Notes under the pieces: model-generated
The model's input: only the letters and a program-made list of their open reading frames with translations
Databases searched by the model: none
Told to the model about the DNA's origin: nothing
NCBI GenBank assembly: GCA_003644335.1
Contig: QNCB01000013.1
Location: forward strand, 1-11,211
Reading direction: 5' to 3'
Source: Planctomycetota bacterium
GTDB taxonomy: Bacteria; Planctomycetota; Phycisphaerae; SM23-33
DNA length: 11,211 nt
Shown: positions 1 through 6,692 of the stretch, piece after piece
Layout of the letters: each line of letters starts with the position of its first letter
Numbering within the stretch: the stretch's first letter is position 1
Translations under genes and position numbers: made by a program

Positions 1-77
1 CTTTTTCATCTTACAGCTGCATTTTCAACATGGGCTGATATCTCCTGATCAGCTTAACTTGTGTGTTTCATAATCGG

Positions 78-113
78 CAGCGGACGTCCACGAGACGCCC
101 GCTGTTTTTTTTT
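78..113 (+). terminator. Strong rho-independent terminator (plus strand)
   Basis: CAGCGG (78-83) pairs with CCGCTG (99-104) and CGTC (85-88) pairs with GACG (94-97), with one A/C mismatch between the two helices and a 5-nt loop. A run of nine T (105-113) follows directly. This is a textbook intrinsic terminator on the plus strand. On the minus strand no T run follows the stem, so it does not serve the leftward operon. It implies a plus-strand gene ending just left of, or within the first ~70 nt of, the window; reading frames open from base 1 stop at 46-48 and 71-73. Confidence 0.75.
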
Positions 114-168
114 AGCTATCAGTAGTCGTAAACTTCCGCACTTTTTGCGAGGCGCGGAATTCCCATCG

Positions 169-196
169 TGTCATTCCCGCCTGCGCGGGAATGACA
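169..196. repeat. 12-bp perfect hairpin repeat of the TCATTCCCGC type
   Basis: TGTCATTCCCGC (169-180), a 4-nt loop CTGC, then GCGGGAATGACA (185-196): twelve perfect pairs. The GGGAATGA-containing hairpin resembles dispersed intergenic repeats known from many bacteria. There is no T run on either strand, so it is not an intrinsic terminator. It probably is one copy of a genome-wide repeat. Confidence 0.75.
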
Positions 197-222
197 AAAA
201 CAACAAAGAAAAACAAAAAAAC

Positions 223-238
223 ATGGGCGAGACGCCCA
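223..238 (+). repeat. GGGCG-AGA-CGCCC hairpin repeat, left copy
   Basis: GGGCG (225-229), AGA, CGCCC (233-237) form a perfect small hairpin. The 16-mer ATGGGCGAGACGCCCA here matches 15 of 16 bases of the reverse complement of 10968-10983 on the other flank. The core CGAGACGCCC also occurs at 91-100 inside the terminator. Confidence 0.65.
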
Positions 239-244
239 CGCTAC

Positions 245-280
245 CATGGCTACCCCGCAAACAGCTGCGGTGTAGCCATG
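245..280. repeat. Long hairpin, 9 + 5 bp stem
   Basis: CATGGCTAC (245-253) pairs perfectly with GTAGCCATG (272-280). Inside it CCGCA (255-259) pairs with TGCGG (266-270), separated from the outer helix by one C/T mismatch, with loop AACAGC. It lies 8 nt after the preceding hairpin. No T run follows. It may be a dispersed repeat or part of a structured element; no known RNA family is recognised. Confidence 0.6.
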
Positions 281-308
281 CCACCCGACCACAACATGAT
301 GGCTTGAC

Positions 309-374
309 AGCTCCTACGGAGCTTGTTTCGTAGCGGCCTTTTACTACAAAGATATCGCTCCTACGGAGCTAAAA
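309..374. repeat. Two copies of the GCTCCTACGGAGCT hairpin repeat
   Basis: The 14-mer GCTCCTACGGAGCT occurs at 310-323 and again at 357-370, both able to fold as GCTCC-TAC-GGAGC. An identical 14-mer is at 9991-10004 and a one-mismatch copy lies on the opposite strand at 9938-9951. The second copy here shares the longer context (AAAGAYRYCGCTCC and a following AGCTAAAA) with the right-hand copies. The unit lies 3' of the last operon gene on the minus strand but has no trailing T run on that strand. Confidence 0.75.
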
Positions 375-415
375 CAAAAAGCTGTGAACGGTTACTTTCA
401 ATTATCCGCACCACA

Positions 416-847
416 TTACATTTTCCACAAGGGCAGGCCCGTAACATCATCAAGACCCCGTTTATAAGCGGGTCCATCTAGCTCAATAATTTCAAATTCA
501 CAGGCAAAAACTGTTGTTCCAGGTACCAGGTGGCCACCTATGGCGTTATCATGTTCGTCGCTTAATGTTATGTGGGCGTGGATAATCGGCTTGCCATCAC
601 GAAGCGAGACATTGCCGATAAGTGCGGTTATTTCAAGCGGCTCATCGAACTCCTGGAATTGATATTCTTTCGTCTCTTGATTATAGAATCCTACATTTGC
701 TTTTTGGACGGCACCGAGGGCGTTTATTATTCCAAGTGTTATATTTTCTTTTTCACAAATGTTTGTCAGCTCCTCAAGTATGTCCTTGCCGTAGTCAAGC
801 TTTCCCATAAAGACATTTTTAACTTTGCACTTATTGTATATAGCCAT
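416..847 (-). CDS. PPC/DUF296-domain protein
   Basis: A 143-residue single-domain protein of the PPC (plants and prokaryotes conserved, DUF296) family. The signature is clear: GKPIIHAHITLSD (85-97) followed by GGHLVPGTTVFACEFEI (104-120). His90, His92 and His106 sit where the family carries metal-coordinating histidines. Prokaryotic members are small, usually trimeric, soluble proteins whose biochemical role is unsettled; in plants the domain is fused to AT-hooks. There is no AT-hook or signal peptide here. The start is supported by GGGAG, 6 nt upstream of the ATG. It is the last gene of the cluster, 66 nt behind the AEC transporter, and co-transcription is likely but less tight than upstream. 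A ligand-sensing or small-molecule binding role in the pathway is only an inference. Family assignment is firm, function is not. Confidence 0.88.
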   Translation of the reverse strand: MAIYNKCKVKNVFMGKLDYGKDILEELTNICEKENITLGIINALGAVQKANVGFYNQETKEYQFQEFDEPLEITALIGNVSLRDGKPIIHAHITLSDEHDNAIGGHLVPGTTVFACEFEIIELDGPAYKRGLDDVTGLPLWKM

Positions 848-913
848 CGAAAACTCCCAATAAAATTTTATAGAAGTGCGGTCTTCAGCACATTTGGTAC
901 AAAACTTTAAAAA

Positions 914-1840
914 TTAAAATAACCATACTACAACACCCAGCGATATCACAGATAGTGTGGAGCTGATCACCACTATTGCAGCCGAAACTTTTTCGTCGCC
1001 CCCGATTTGGCCCGCTAATATATGGCTTGAAACAGCTGTCGGACATGCGAGCATTATCATTGCGATTCGTTTTTCCACTTCTCCAATATCAATTAGTCGA
1101 ATCATTAAATATCCAATTAGAGGTGCGCCCATGATTTTTATTAATGACGATATAAACGCAGCCTTAACCACATCTTTGACTATTTTCTCATTTACAAGAG
1201 TTCCACCTATACATAACAGTGCAAGTGGCAGCGACATTTGTCCTATTGCCGATAAAGTTCTACCAATTGGCACAGGGATATTTTGAAAAAACAGAGAATA
1301 TATAATTCCACTAATACAGGATAACAATAAAGGATTCCGGGCCATTCTTTGAAGGATTTGTCTCACGACTTTTTTTTCAAGCTTATGTTGCACACTTAAA
1401 AGAACTGTTATCGCAGCTGCATTATAACACGACACCATAATCGCCACAACAACCACCGCTATCCCAACTGCGTGATTACCCGTTTCTGTAAAACTGCAAA
1501 CCACCACAGGCAGCCCGATGTAGGCCAAGTTCCCTCTGAATGCACCCTGTACGAAAACCCCTCTCGTTGAAGGTTTTAATTTCAATAAAGTTGAAACAAT
1601 ATAGCCCAGGATCAAAGACCCTATCATTCCGCCAAAAACGACAGCAACAGTTCTACCTGCCACGGCAACTTCATAATCAGCAATGGCGGCATTGTAGAAC
1701 AAGAGGCATGGCAGGGCGACCCAGTAGACTAACTCGCTGAGAGTTTTGTCGAATTCGGCGCGTACAAAGTTGGTCTTTCTGAGTATTGCTCCAAGGGTGA
1801 TTACCGCAAAAACCGGAAATAGTGTAAACAGCACCTGCAT
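914..1840 (-). CDS. AEC-family transporter (auxin efflux carrier / MdcF-like)
   Basis: A 308-residue polytopic inner-membrane protein with about ten hydrophobic segments in two halves split by a basic loop near 152-168, as in the AEC family (usual length 300-320). Family motifs: the N-terminus with LFPVFAVITLGAILRK; GAFRGNLAYIGLPV (99-112) in the first half; ACPTAVSSHILAGQIGGDE (265-283) and the STLSVISL segment (294-301) in the second half. Bacterial AEC members move organic acids such as malonate or malate, and some are exporters. The context suggests transport of the pathway substrate or product. No Shine-Dalgarno is visible before this ATG, but the family-typical N-terminus supports the start. 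A small TTGTC-GGCAT-GACAA hairpin (1851-1865) ends 10 nt upstream. It follows the hydroxyacid dehydrogenase gene by 60 nt. The sequence cannot decide substrate or direction. Confidence 0.9.
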   Translation of the reverse strand: MQVLFTLFPVFAVITLGAILRKTNFVRAEFDKTLSELVYWVALPCLLFYNAAIADYEVAVAGRTVAVVFGGMIGSLILGYIVSTLLKLKPSTRGVFVQGAFRGNLAYIGLPVVVCSFTETGNHAVGIAVVVVAIMVSCYNAAAITVLLSVQHKLEKKVVRQILQRMARNPLLLSCISGIIYSLFFQNIPVPIGRTLSAIGQMSLPLALLCIGGTLVNEKIVKDVVKAAFISSLIKIMGAPLIGYLMIRLIDIGEVEKRIAMIMLACPTAVSSHILAGQIGGDEKVSAAIVVISSTLSVISLGVVVWLF

Positions 1841-1900
1841 GCGAAAATTATTGTCGGCATGACAAAATAAGTCAAAACAATTTTTTGCTGTTCAATTGAT

Positions 1901-2854
1901 TTATCTGACAATATTTTTCGGTTTATTTTCAATGAAACTCTTCACATTATCAATTGAAGTATTCAACAGGCGTTGCCTAGCTGAATGAGTTGCCCAAGCT
2001 ATGTGCGGCGTAATATAACAGTTCTTCGCACTAAAAAGCGGATTGTCAGATTTCGGAGGTTCACTTGAAAGCACATCAAGACCTGCTCCTGCTATTTGAC
2101 CGGCATTTAAAGCGTCAGCCAGGTCTTGTTCATCAATAAGCGGTCCGCGACTGGTGTTAATCAGAAAAGCCGACTTCTTCATCAGAGTCAGGCGTTGAGC
2201 GTTCACCATGCCCTCGTTCTCCGGCGTAAGAGGACAGTGCAGGCTGATGACATCGCTTTCGGCAAAAAGCTTGTCCAAGTCAACAAACTGTACATCAAGG
2301 TCTGCCATCTTATCGGCATAGACATCATAAGCGATAACATTCATGCCGAAAGCCCTTGCCAGTGCCGCTGTGGCCTGTCCGATGCGTCCGTACCCGACAA
2401 TTCCCATAGTCAAACCCGCAAGCTCTATTAAAGGTTTGTCCCAGTAGCAAAAGTCCGGACAGGCTGCCCAACGACCCTCGTGCACCGTTACCGAGTGATA
2501 ACCAACATGCTGTGTAAGTTCCAGAAGATGGGCAAAAACCATCTGAGCCACGGATTGTGTACCATAGGTCGGAACATTAGTTACGATTATATTTCTTTTT
2601 TTAGCGGCTGCGGTATCCACCACGTTATAACCAGTAGCGGTTACACCTATATATTTTAGTTTGGGCAATTGCGCAAGTGTTTCCTCATCAAAAACGATTT
2701 TATTAGTGATTAGGATATCCGCGTCTTTGCTTCGCTCGATTACTTTGTCTTTGGGTGTAACATCGTAAATATCAAGCTCGCCAAAGGCTTTAAGGCCGTC
2801 CCAACTCAAATCTCCGGGATTAAGTGTCCCGCCATCTAAAACTACAATTCTCAT
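1901..2854 (-). CDS. D-2-hydroxyacid dehydrogenase (glycerate/hydroxypyruvate reductase-like)
   Basis: A 317-residue NAD(P)-dependent oxidoreductase of the D-isomer-specific 2-hydroxyacid dehydrogenase family, interconverting a 2-hydroxy acid and its 2-keto acid in the cytosol. The catalytic domain is split (about 1-100 and 285-317) around a Rossmann domain. The dinucleotide motif GYGRIG is at 154-159, followed by an Asp (AYDVYAD), which favours NAD over NADP. The catalytic triad is present: Arg236 in NTSRG, Glu265 in SSEPP and His284 in TPHIAWAT. It is closest in feel to glycerate dehydrogenases (HprA-like), but substrates in this family cannot be read from sequence. The ATG has an AAGGGA ribosome site about 6 nt upstream, and the gene starts 28 nt after the URO-D-like gene. 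It is one of two enzymes of this family in the operon; the other (4905-5870) is clearly different in sequence, so this is not a recent duplication. Confidence 0.92.
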   Translation of the reverse strand: MRIVVLDGGTLNPGDLSWDGLKAFGELDIYDVTPKDKVIERSKDADILITNKIVFDEETLAQLPKLKYIGVTATGYNVVDTAAAKKRNIIVTNVPTYGTQSVAQMVFAHLLELTQHVGYHSVTVHEGRWAACPDFCYWDKPLIELAGLTMGIVGYGRIGQATAALARAFGMNVIAYDVYADKMADLDVQFVDLDKLFAESDVISLHCPLTPENEGMVNAQRLTLMKKSAFLINTSRGPLIDEQDLADALNAGQIAGAGLDVLSSEPPKSDNPLFSAKNCYITPHIAWATHSARQRLLNTSIDNVKSFIENKPKNIVR

Positions 2855-2882
2855 ATTCTTTCCCTTATTTTACAGTTATTAT

Positions 2883-4061
2883 TTATCCAAATACTTCATG
2901 CATTCTATCGCAGTAATATCTGACATTATCCCACTCGGCATCGGGTGCGATATGGTGATCTGGACAGGGAATATAGCCGCCCAGTTCAACCAGCGGTTTC
3001 AGGCGTTCTATTTCCGCATCCACCGCGGCTTTGTCCTGGGCAAATACTATTTTCCTCATACCGCCAACGCCCCGCAATGTTTTCCCGTATTGTTCCCGCA
3101 TTTCCTTGATGGACGCACCCCATGTACCCACTTCTATCGGGAACATTACATTAATGCCGTTATTCATCCAGGTGGGTATTAACGAATCGATCAGGCCGTC
3201 ACAGTCAACAAATGCGAGATCAATACCGTATTGACGGGCCAGGTTCGTCAGACGCCTGTACTGAGGGCCTGCCAGTTCGTTAAACAGCGGCGGCGAAACC
3301 AGCGGGCCGTGGTTGTAGCATATATCTTCCCAGAAATAGACGAGATCAAACTGTGCGCCGGTATCCAGTATCGCCTTGATGTTCTGATAACCCTGTTCAG
3401 CGACCGTCTCCACCATTTCCTCAAGCAGTGCTGGATCGTCGACAGCCATGTAGGTCAACTCCTCCAATCCAAGCCAGTTCCTGAGTTCTCCCATCATGCT
3501 TCCACCATAAAGCACATAGGGGAAGTCCCGGTCTCCGCCCTGCAGGAACTCCCGCCCCCCGGAACCGAACGGAAGCATTTCGCCGCTATTCATTCGCACA
3601 AGAGCCTTATCAATGGCTTCTTGCGAAAACCGCAGGCGTGGCTTGTACAGTTCTTCCCAGCTCTTCCTGTCTGTCAGAGAGTAACCCACTTCTGCGGCTA
3701 TGCCTCCGGCATCGGGGCTTTCCACAACGATCGCACCTTCTTCATTAAGCACATGCCGTATGCCATCTGGAAGTTCTTTGACTACCTTTTTTTCAAAGGG
3801 AGGATAAAGAACACGCCAACGCAAATCGACCGAACCAACCGGGTAGAATGTATAGTCCCAGTTGAAATCAAAGCCGAGTTTTTTGTCTAGTTGTGCGTCA
3901 TAAACATTACCACACGCCCAGCCGTCGGCCTGTTCTTTGGTTACATGACCTTCCGCCAGCCATTTATGGAGCGTTTCCCGCCAGAAGCCGAACCGCACCA
4001 GCGGCATCCGGTCATAATCCTCATAACGCAATATTGCGTTCACCCGTTCGCGGTTGTTCAT
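2883..4061 (-). CDS. Uroporphyrinogen decarboxylase-superfamily protein (MtaA/CmuA-like fold), substrate unknown
   Basis: A 392-residue protein of the URO-D superfamily, longer than true HemE (~350) and probably not a heme enzyme. Conserved blocks: an N-terminal NNRERVNAILRYEDYDRMP (2-20), YFWEDICYNHGPLVSP (242-257), VDCDGLIDSLIPTWMNNGIN (285-304), the FPIEVG segment (307-312), and GGYIPCPDHHIAPD near the C-terminus (361-374). In corrinoid-dependent methyltransferases (MtaA, MtbA, CmuA) zinc is held by H-x-C plus a later Cys. By my alignment the first two positions are Asp286 and Asp288 here, with Cys287 between them and Cys366 near the end. Members of this subgroup are common in catabolic clusters of environmental anaerobes but are largely uncharacterised. 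No corrinoid protein lies in the window. The ribosome site is weak (GAGACGGA, ~11 nt upstream); the gene begins 19 nt after the SDR gene. Confidence 0.85.
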   Translation of the reverse strand: MNNRERVNAILRYEDYDRMPLVRFGFWRETLHKWLAEGHVTKEQADGWACGNVYDAQLDKKLGFDFNWDYTFYPVGSVDLRWRVLYPPFEKKVVKELPDGIRHVLNEEGAIVVESPDAGGIAAEVGYSLTDRKSWEELYKPRLRFSQEAIDKALVRMNSGEMLPFGSGGREFLQGGDRDFPYVLYGGSMMGELRNWLGLEELTYMAVDDPALLEEMVETVAEQGYQNIKAILDTGAQFDLVYFWEDICYNHGPLVSPPLFNELAGPQYRRLTNLARQYGIDLAFVDCDGLIDSLIPTWMNNGINVMFPIEVGTWGASIKEMREQYGKTLRGVGGMRKIVFAQDKAAVDAEIERLKPLVELGGYIPCPDHHIAPDAEWDNVRYYCDRMHEVFG

Positions 4062-4080
4062 AATTTTAATTTCCGTCTCT

Positions 4081-4881
4081 TTAAAGGCACGGGGTTTGCC
4101 CGCCGTCGACCAGTATTTCTGTTCCGGTTATCGAGCTTGATAAATCTGATGCCAGAAACAATGCCAGTGCCGCAATTTCCGCTGGTTTAGCGAACCGCCC
4201 CAATGGAATACTGGTTAGAGTTTCTGCAATAACATCCTCAAGGCTTACGCCTTTGGCGTCGGCGACTTGTTGCGATAAACGCGTTGCCCGTTCAGATTCT
4301 GTGGCTCCGGGCGATATGGCGTTTATGCGAATATTGTGCTGCGCCAGCTCTTTACTGACTCCCCGGGTAAAACTAAGCACTCCGGCATTTGTTATTCCTA
4401 CCGGCAACAGGGTCGCTTTCGGCGTCCTGCCGGCAGCCCCTACAATATTGACAATACGCCCATCTTTCTGCGAGATCATGTGAGGAGTTACTTCCCGCAC
4501 CATGCGGATATACCCCATCAATTTGAGCATCAGGGGATCTATAAACTCCTGATCCTCTAATTCAAGGAATGATCCGCCGTGAGCCGCGCCCGCACAGTTA
4601 ACCAGTATGTCAATCCGTTTGAATTGATCTATAGTAGCTTTCACTATGGATTTTATACTGTCTGGTTTTGTCAAATCAGCGTCAATACCTGTTACTTTAT
4701 TCTTCAGTCCGTCCGGTCGTGTGATGTTCTCAATCTCCGGGACCGCTGTCTTGCCGTTTTTTCTTCCGACAATGACAATGTTTGCGCCTTCGCGGAAAAG
4801 TGCTTGTGCGCAGACCAGCCCGATTCCCGAACTGCCGCCGGTTACGATTGCCGTTTTCCCTGATAATTGCACATCTAGCAT
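4081..4881 (-). CDS. Short-chain dehydrogenase/reductase-like protein lacking the S-Y-K catalytic residues
   Basis: A 266-residue classical-length SDR with a Rossmann fold. Nucleotide-binding motif TGGSSGIG is at 14-21, an NCAG variant of NNAG at 95-98, ISPGATES (189-196) after the core, and a standard C-terminal ITGTEILVDGG (251-261). The active site is not standard. The stretch normally reading Y-x-x-x-K reads VGITN (161-165), so Tyr is replaced by Val161 and Lys by Asn165. The usual catalytic Ser region reads NIVGAAG (145-151), and the helix-4 Asn position reads Lys in LKLMG. I recall other SDR-like proteins with an N-A-A/G-x pattern here, so this looks like an SDR subfamily rather than a decayed gene. 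It may bind NAD(P) without normal ketoreductase chemistry, or use other residues. The ATG has AGAGGG 6 nt upstream; it starts 23 nt after the preceding gene. Confidence 0.9.
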   Translation of the reverse strand: MLDVQLSGKTAIVTGGSSGIGLVCAQALFREGANIVIVGRKNGKTAVPEIENITRPDGLKNKVTGIDADLTKPDSIKSIVKATIDQFKRIDILVNCAGAAHGGSFLELEDQEFIDPLMLKLMGYIRMVREVTPHMISQKDGRIVNIVGAAGRTPKATLLPVGITNAGVLSFTRGVSKELAQHNIRINAISPGATESERATRLSQQVADAKGVSLEDVIAETLTSIPLGRFAKPAEIAALALFLASDLSSSITGTEILVDGGQTPCL

Positions 4882-4904
4882 TACATTCCCTCTTTAGCGG
4901 CACA

Positions 4905-5870
4905 TCAACTGCCTGCAGGATCGTTAACCGGATAGGTCGGCTTTTGCCCGGAAAGTACTTCGTGAATTCCCTGGGCAGCCGTAAGTGCCATCCGAACCAT
5001 ACATTCCGTCGTAAGCGCCGCGTTGTGCGGGGTAAGAATTACATTATCCAAAGCAAACAGCGGATGATCCTGCGGAGGAGGTTCCTGTTCGAATACATCC
5101 AGACCGGCTCCGCCGATTTCCCCGTTTTGCAATGCGCTTATCAACTCTTCCTCAACAATCAAATCCCCCCGGGCGGTATTTATCAAATACGCAGACGGCT
5201 TCATCATTTCGAATTCGCGTTTGCCGATACTGTGCTTCGTCTCTTCGGTGGAAGGAATATGCAACGAGATAAAATCGGCCGTTTTGAACATCTCGTCCCA
5301 GTCATCCACCTTGACGACTCCTTCCGGGCAGTCCTCTGCTTTGAGAAAAGGATCGTAGCCGATAACATTCATGCCCAGTCCGAGGGAAGCTTTCCGGGCT
5401 ACCAGACGACCAATCTTGCCCAATCCAATAACGCCCAGTGTTTTTCCTTCTAAATCCATCCCTTTCAGGCGATTGCGGATTTCGAAATCACCGGATCGCA
5501 TCGCCTTGTCGCATCGCACGATATTTCTTCCGAGCGCAATAATGAAGCCGACCGCAAGTTCCGCAACCGTGTTGCAATTCGCGTTTGGGGTATAGGTAAC
5601 GATGATTCCCTGTTCCGTCGCCTGTTTTACATCGATATTGTCCACGCCCACTCCGTGACGCCCAATGACCCGCAGCTTGGTGCCGGCCTTCAGCACTTCC
5701 GCCGGAAACGGGGCTGTCCGCGCCAGGATCGCGTCACAGTCAACCACATCCTCTTTCATCTGCTCGGCGGTAATTCCCTGTCCCATCTTTATTTCATACC
5801 CTCTGTCTCTAAGGTATGTTTTGCCCTCTTTGGCAACATCCTGGGGAATAAGCACTTTGTATTTTTCCAT
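4905..5870 (-). CDS. Phosphoglycerate dehydrogenase-like D-2-hydroxyacid dehydrogenase
   Basis: A 321-residue enzyme of the D-2-hydroxyacid dehydrogenase family, resembling the two-domain (no ACT/ASB) form of 3-phosphoglycerate dehydrogenase. GRHGVGVDNID (70-80) is a typical SerA-like block. The NAD motif GLGKIG is at 149-154, with Asp at GYDPF favouring NAD. Catalytic Arg234 (NTARG), Glu263 (EQEPP) and His282 (TPHNA) are all present. Start choice: a TTG at 5876 is in frame, but AAGGAG lies 9 nt before the ATG at 5870 and only 3 nt before the TTG, so the ATG is preferred. The gene follows the aldolase gene by 26 nt. It is unlikely to be the serine-biosynthesis SerA because it sits in a catabolic cluster and lacks the regulatory C-terminus. 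Reduction or oxidation of a C3-C6 hydroxy acid is the expected chemistry. Confidence 0.92.
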   Translation of the reverse strand: MEKYKVLIPQDVAKEGKTYLRDRGYEIKMGQGITAEQMKEDVVDCDAILARTAPFPAEVLKAGTKLRVIGRHGVGVDNIDVKQATEQGIIVTYTPNANCNTVAELAVGFIIALGRNIVRCDKAMRSGDFEIRNRLKGMDLEGKTLGVIGLGKIGRLVARKASLGLGMNVIGYDPFLKAEDCPEGVVKVDDWDEMFKTADFISLHIPSTEETKHSIGKREFEMMKPSAYLINTARGDLIVEEELISALQNGEIGGAGLDVFEQEPPPQDHPLFALDNVILTPHNAALTTECMVRMALTAAQGIHEVLSGQKPTYPVNDPAGS

Positions 5871-5896
5871 TGTCAAAATCTCCTTTTCAGTTCCCT

Positions 5897-6655
5897 TTAA
5901 GCCTTATACTTGGTCGCGATAGCGGAAAAACCGGATTTCAATACATTGATATCCAGCGACTCCATGACCATCTGCATTCCGCGCGGTATCCACTTATCCA
6001 GAAGAGCCGGCCCTGCGTGCATCGCGAAAACCTTGCCGTGTTTTTCCGCCGCCTGCGCGACCTTTTCAATGGCTTCCTGCACGGTGTCTCCCATCAGCTC
6101 GCCGGGAACGCCCAGAGAGATTGACAGATCGTTGGGGCCAACCAACAATACGTCGATCCCCTCTACTCCGGCAATGGCATCGATATTTTCAATGCCTTCT
6201 TTCGTTTCAATTTGCGCTATCGCCAGCGTGCTTTCGTTCTGCGCTGCCATAAACGCCTGAACATCGTTTCCAAGACCGGCAAAACAGGTGGAAACACCAG
6301 CGCTCCCCAGCCCTCTGTTGCCGATGGGCGCATAGCGTGCCCATGAAGCTAACGCCTCTGCCTCTGCCTGCGAACCGACCATCGGAACCATCACGCCGTC
6401 GGCTCCGGCATCCATTATTCTCGAAACATATCCTCTTGACAGCTCCGGTACCCGGGCGAAAATTCCAATTCCGATAGACCGGGCAACCTTGGCGATATCC
6501 GAAAATGTTTCCATTGAAAATGGACCATGTTCCATATCCAGCATAATAAAATCAAGATTACCCTCTGCCGCTATCTGTGCGATACCAGCATTTCTTACCA
6601 TCCGTACCATTGTACCAACTATCCGGTTGCCGTTTCGTAACTCTTTTACTGCCAT
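5897..6655 (-). CDS. HpcH/HpaI-family class II pyruvate aldolase
   Basis: A 252-residue metal-dependent aldolase of the HpcH/HpaI (phosphoenolpyruvate/pyruvate TIM-barrel) family. These enzymes cleave a 2-keto-4-hydroxy acid into pyruvate (or a related keto acid) and an aldehyde, using a divalent metal. Residues matching HpaI are visible: Asp40-x-Glu42-His43 (DMEHGP) for the catalytic His/Asp dyad, Arg68 (ARVP) which binds the keto acid, and the metal ligands Glu150 (QIETKEG) and Asp176 (VGPNDLSISLG). Length is standard, and the fold appears complete from VGTMVR to the C-terminal helix. The ATG has AGGGAG 8 nt upstream, and it is 37 nt after the epimerase gene. It is the best clue to the pathway: the operon likely makes a 2-keto-3-deoxy acid or similar intermediate. 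Rhamnonate, glucarate or hydroxyphenylacetate routes use related enzymes, and sequence alone cannot choose. Confidence 0.93.
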   Translation of the reverse strand: MAVKELRNGNRIVGTMVRMVRNAGIAQIAAEGNLDFIMLDMEHGPFSMETFSDIAKVARSIGIGIFARVPELSRGYVSRIMDAGADGVMVPMVGSQAEAEALASWARYAPIGNRGLGSAGVSTCFAGLGNDVQAFMAAQNESTLAIAQIETKEGIENIDAIAGVEGIDVLLVGPNDLSISLGVPGELMGDTVQEAIEKVAQAAEKHGKVFAMHAGPALLDKWIPRGMQMVMESLDINVLKSGFSAIATKYKA

Positions 6656-6692
6656 TTTTACATCTCCCTGTAATTTACATTGTTTATTATCA

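Larger units (their letters stand above)
1..415. other. Repeat-rich intergenic region, no supported gene
   Basis: The stretch holds the plus-strand terminator at 78-113 and a chain of hairpin repeats to 374. Open frames here consist of repeat sequence and show no protein-like composition. I see no RNA gene and no convincing terminator for the leftward operon, whose last stop codon is at 416-418. Confidence 0.6.

Noticed and set aside
1..73. 3' end of a plus-strand gene
   Set aside because: Two frames are open from base 1, to stops at 46-48 and 71-73, and the terminator suggests a gene, but too few codons are visible to choose a frame.
61..333. Small plus-strand open frame of 90 codons
   Set aside because: It is made of the terminator and hairpin repeats and has no protein-like features.
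309..374. CRISPR-like direct repeats
   Set aside because: Only two copies with a 33-nt interval, inverted copies elsewhere, and no cas genes; they are dispersed hairpin repeats.
357..415. Terminator of the leftward operon
   Set aside because: The GCTCC/GGAGC hairpin is not followed by a T run on the minus strand, so I do not call it a terminator.
3231..3890. Plus-strand open frame of 219 codons
   Set aside because: It is antisense to the URO-D-like gene, shows no recognisable motif and has no ribosome site; it is a shadow of the coding strand.
4782..5453. Plus-strand open frame of 223 codons
   Set aside because: It runs antisense across two well-supported genes (SDR and hydroxyacid dehydrogenase) and has a composition without domain features.
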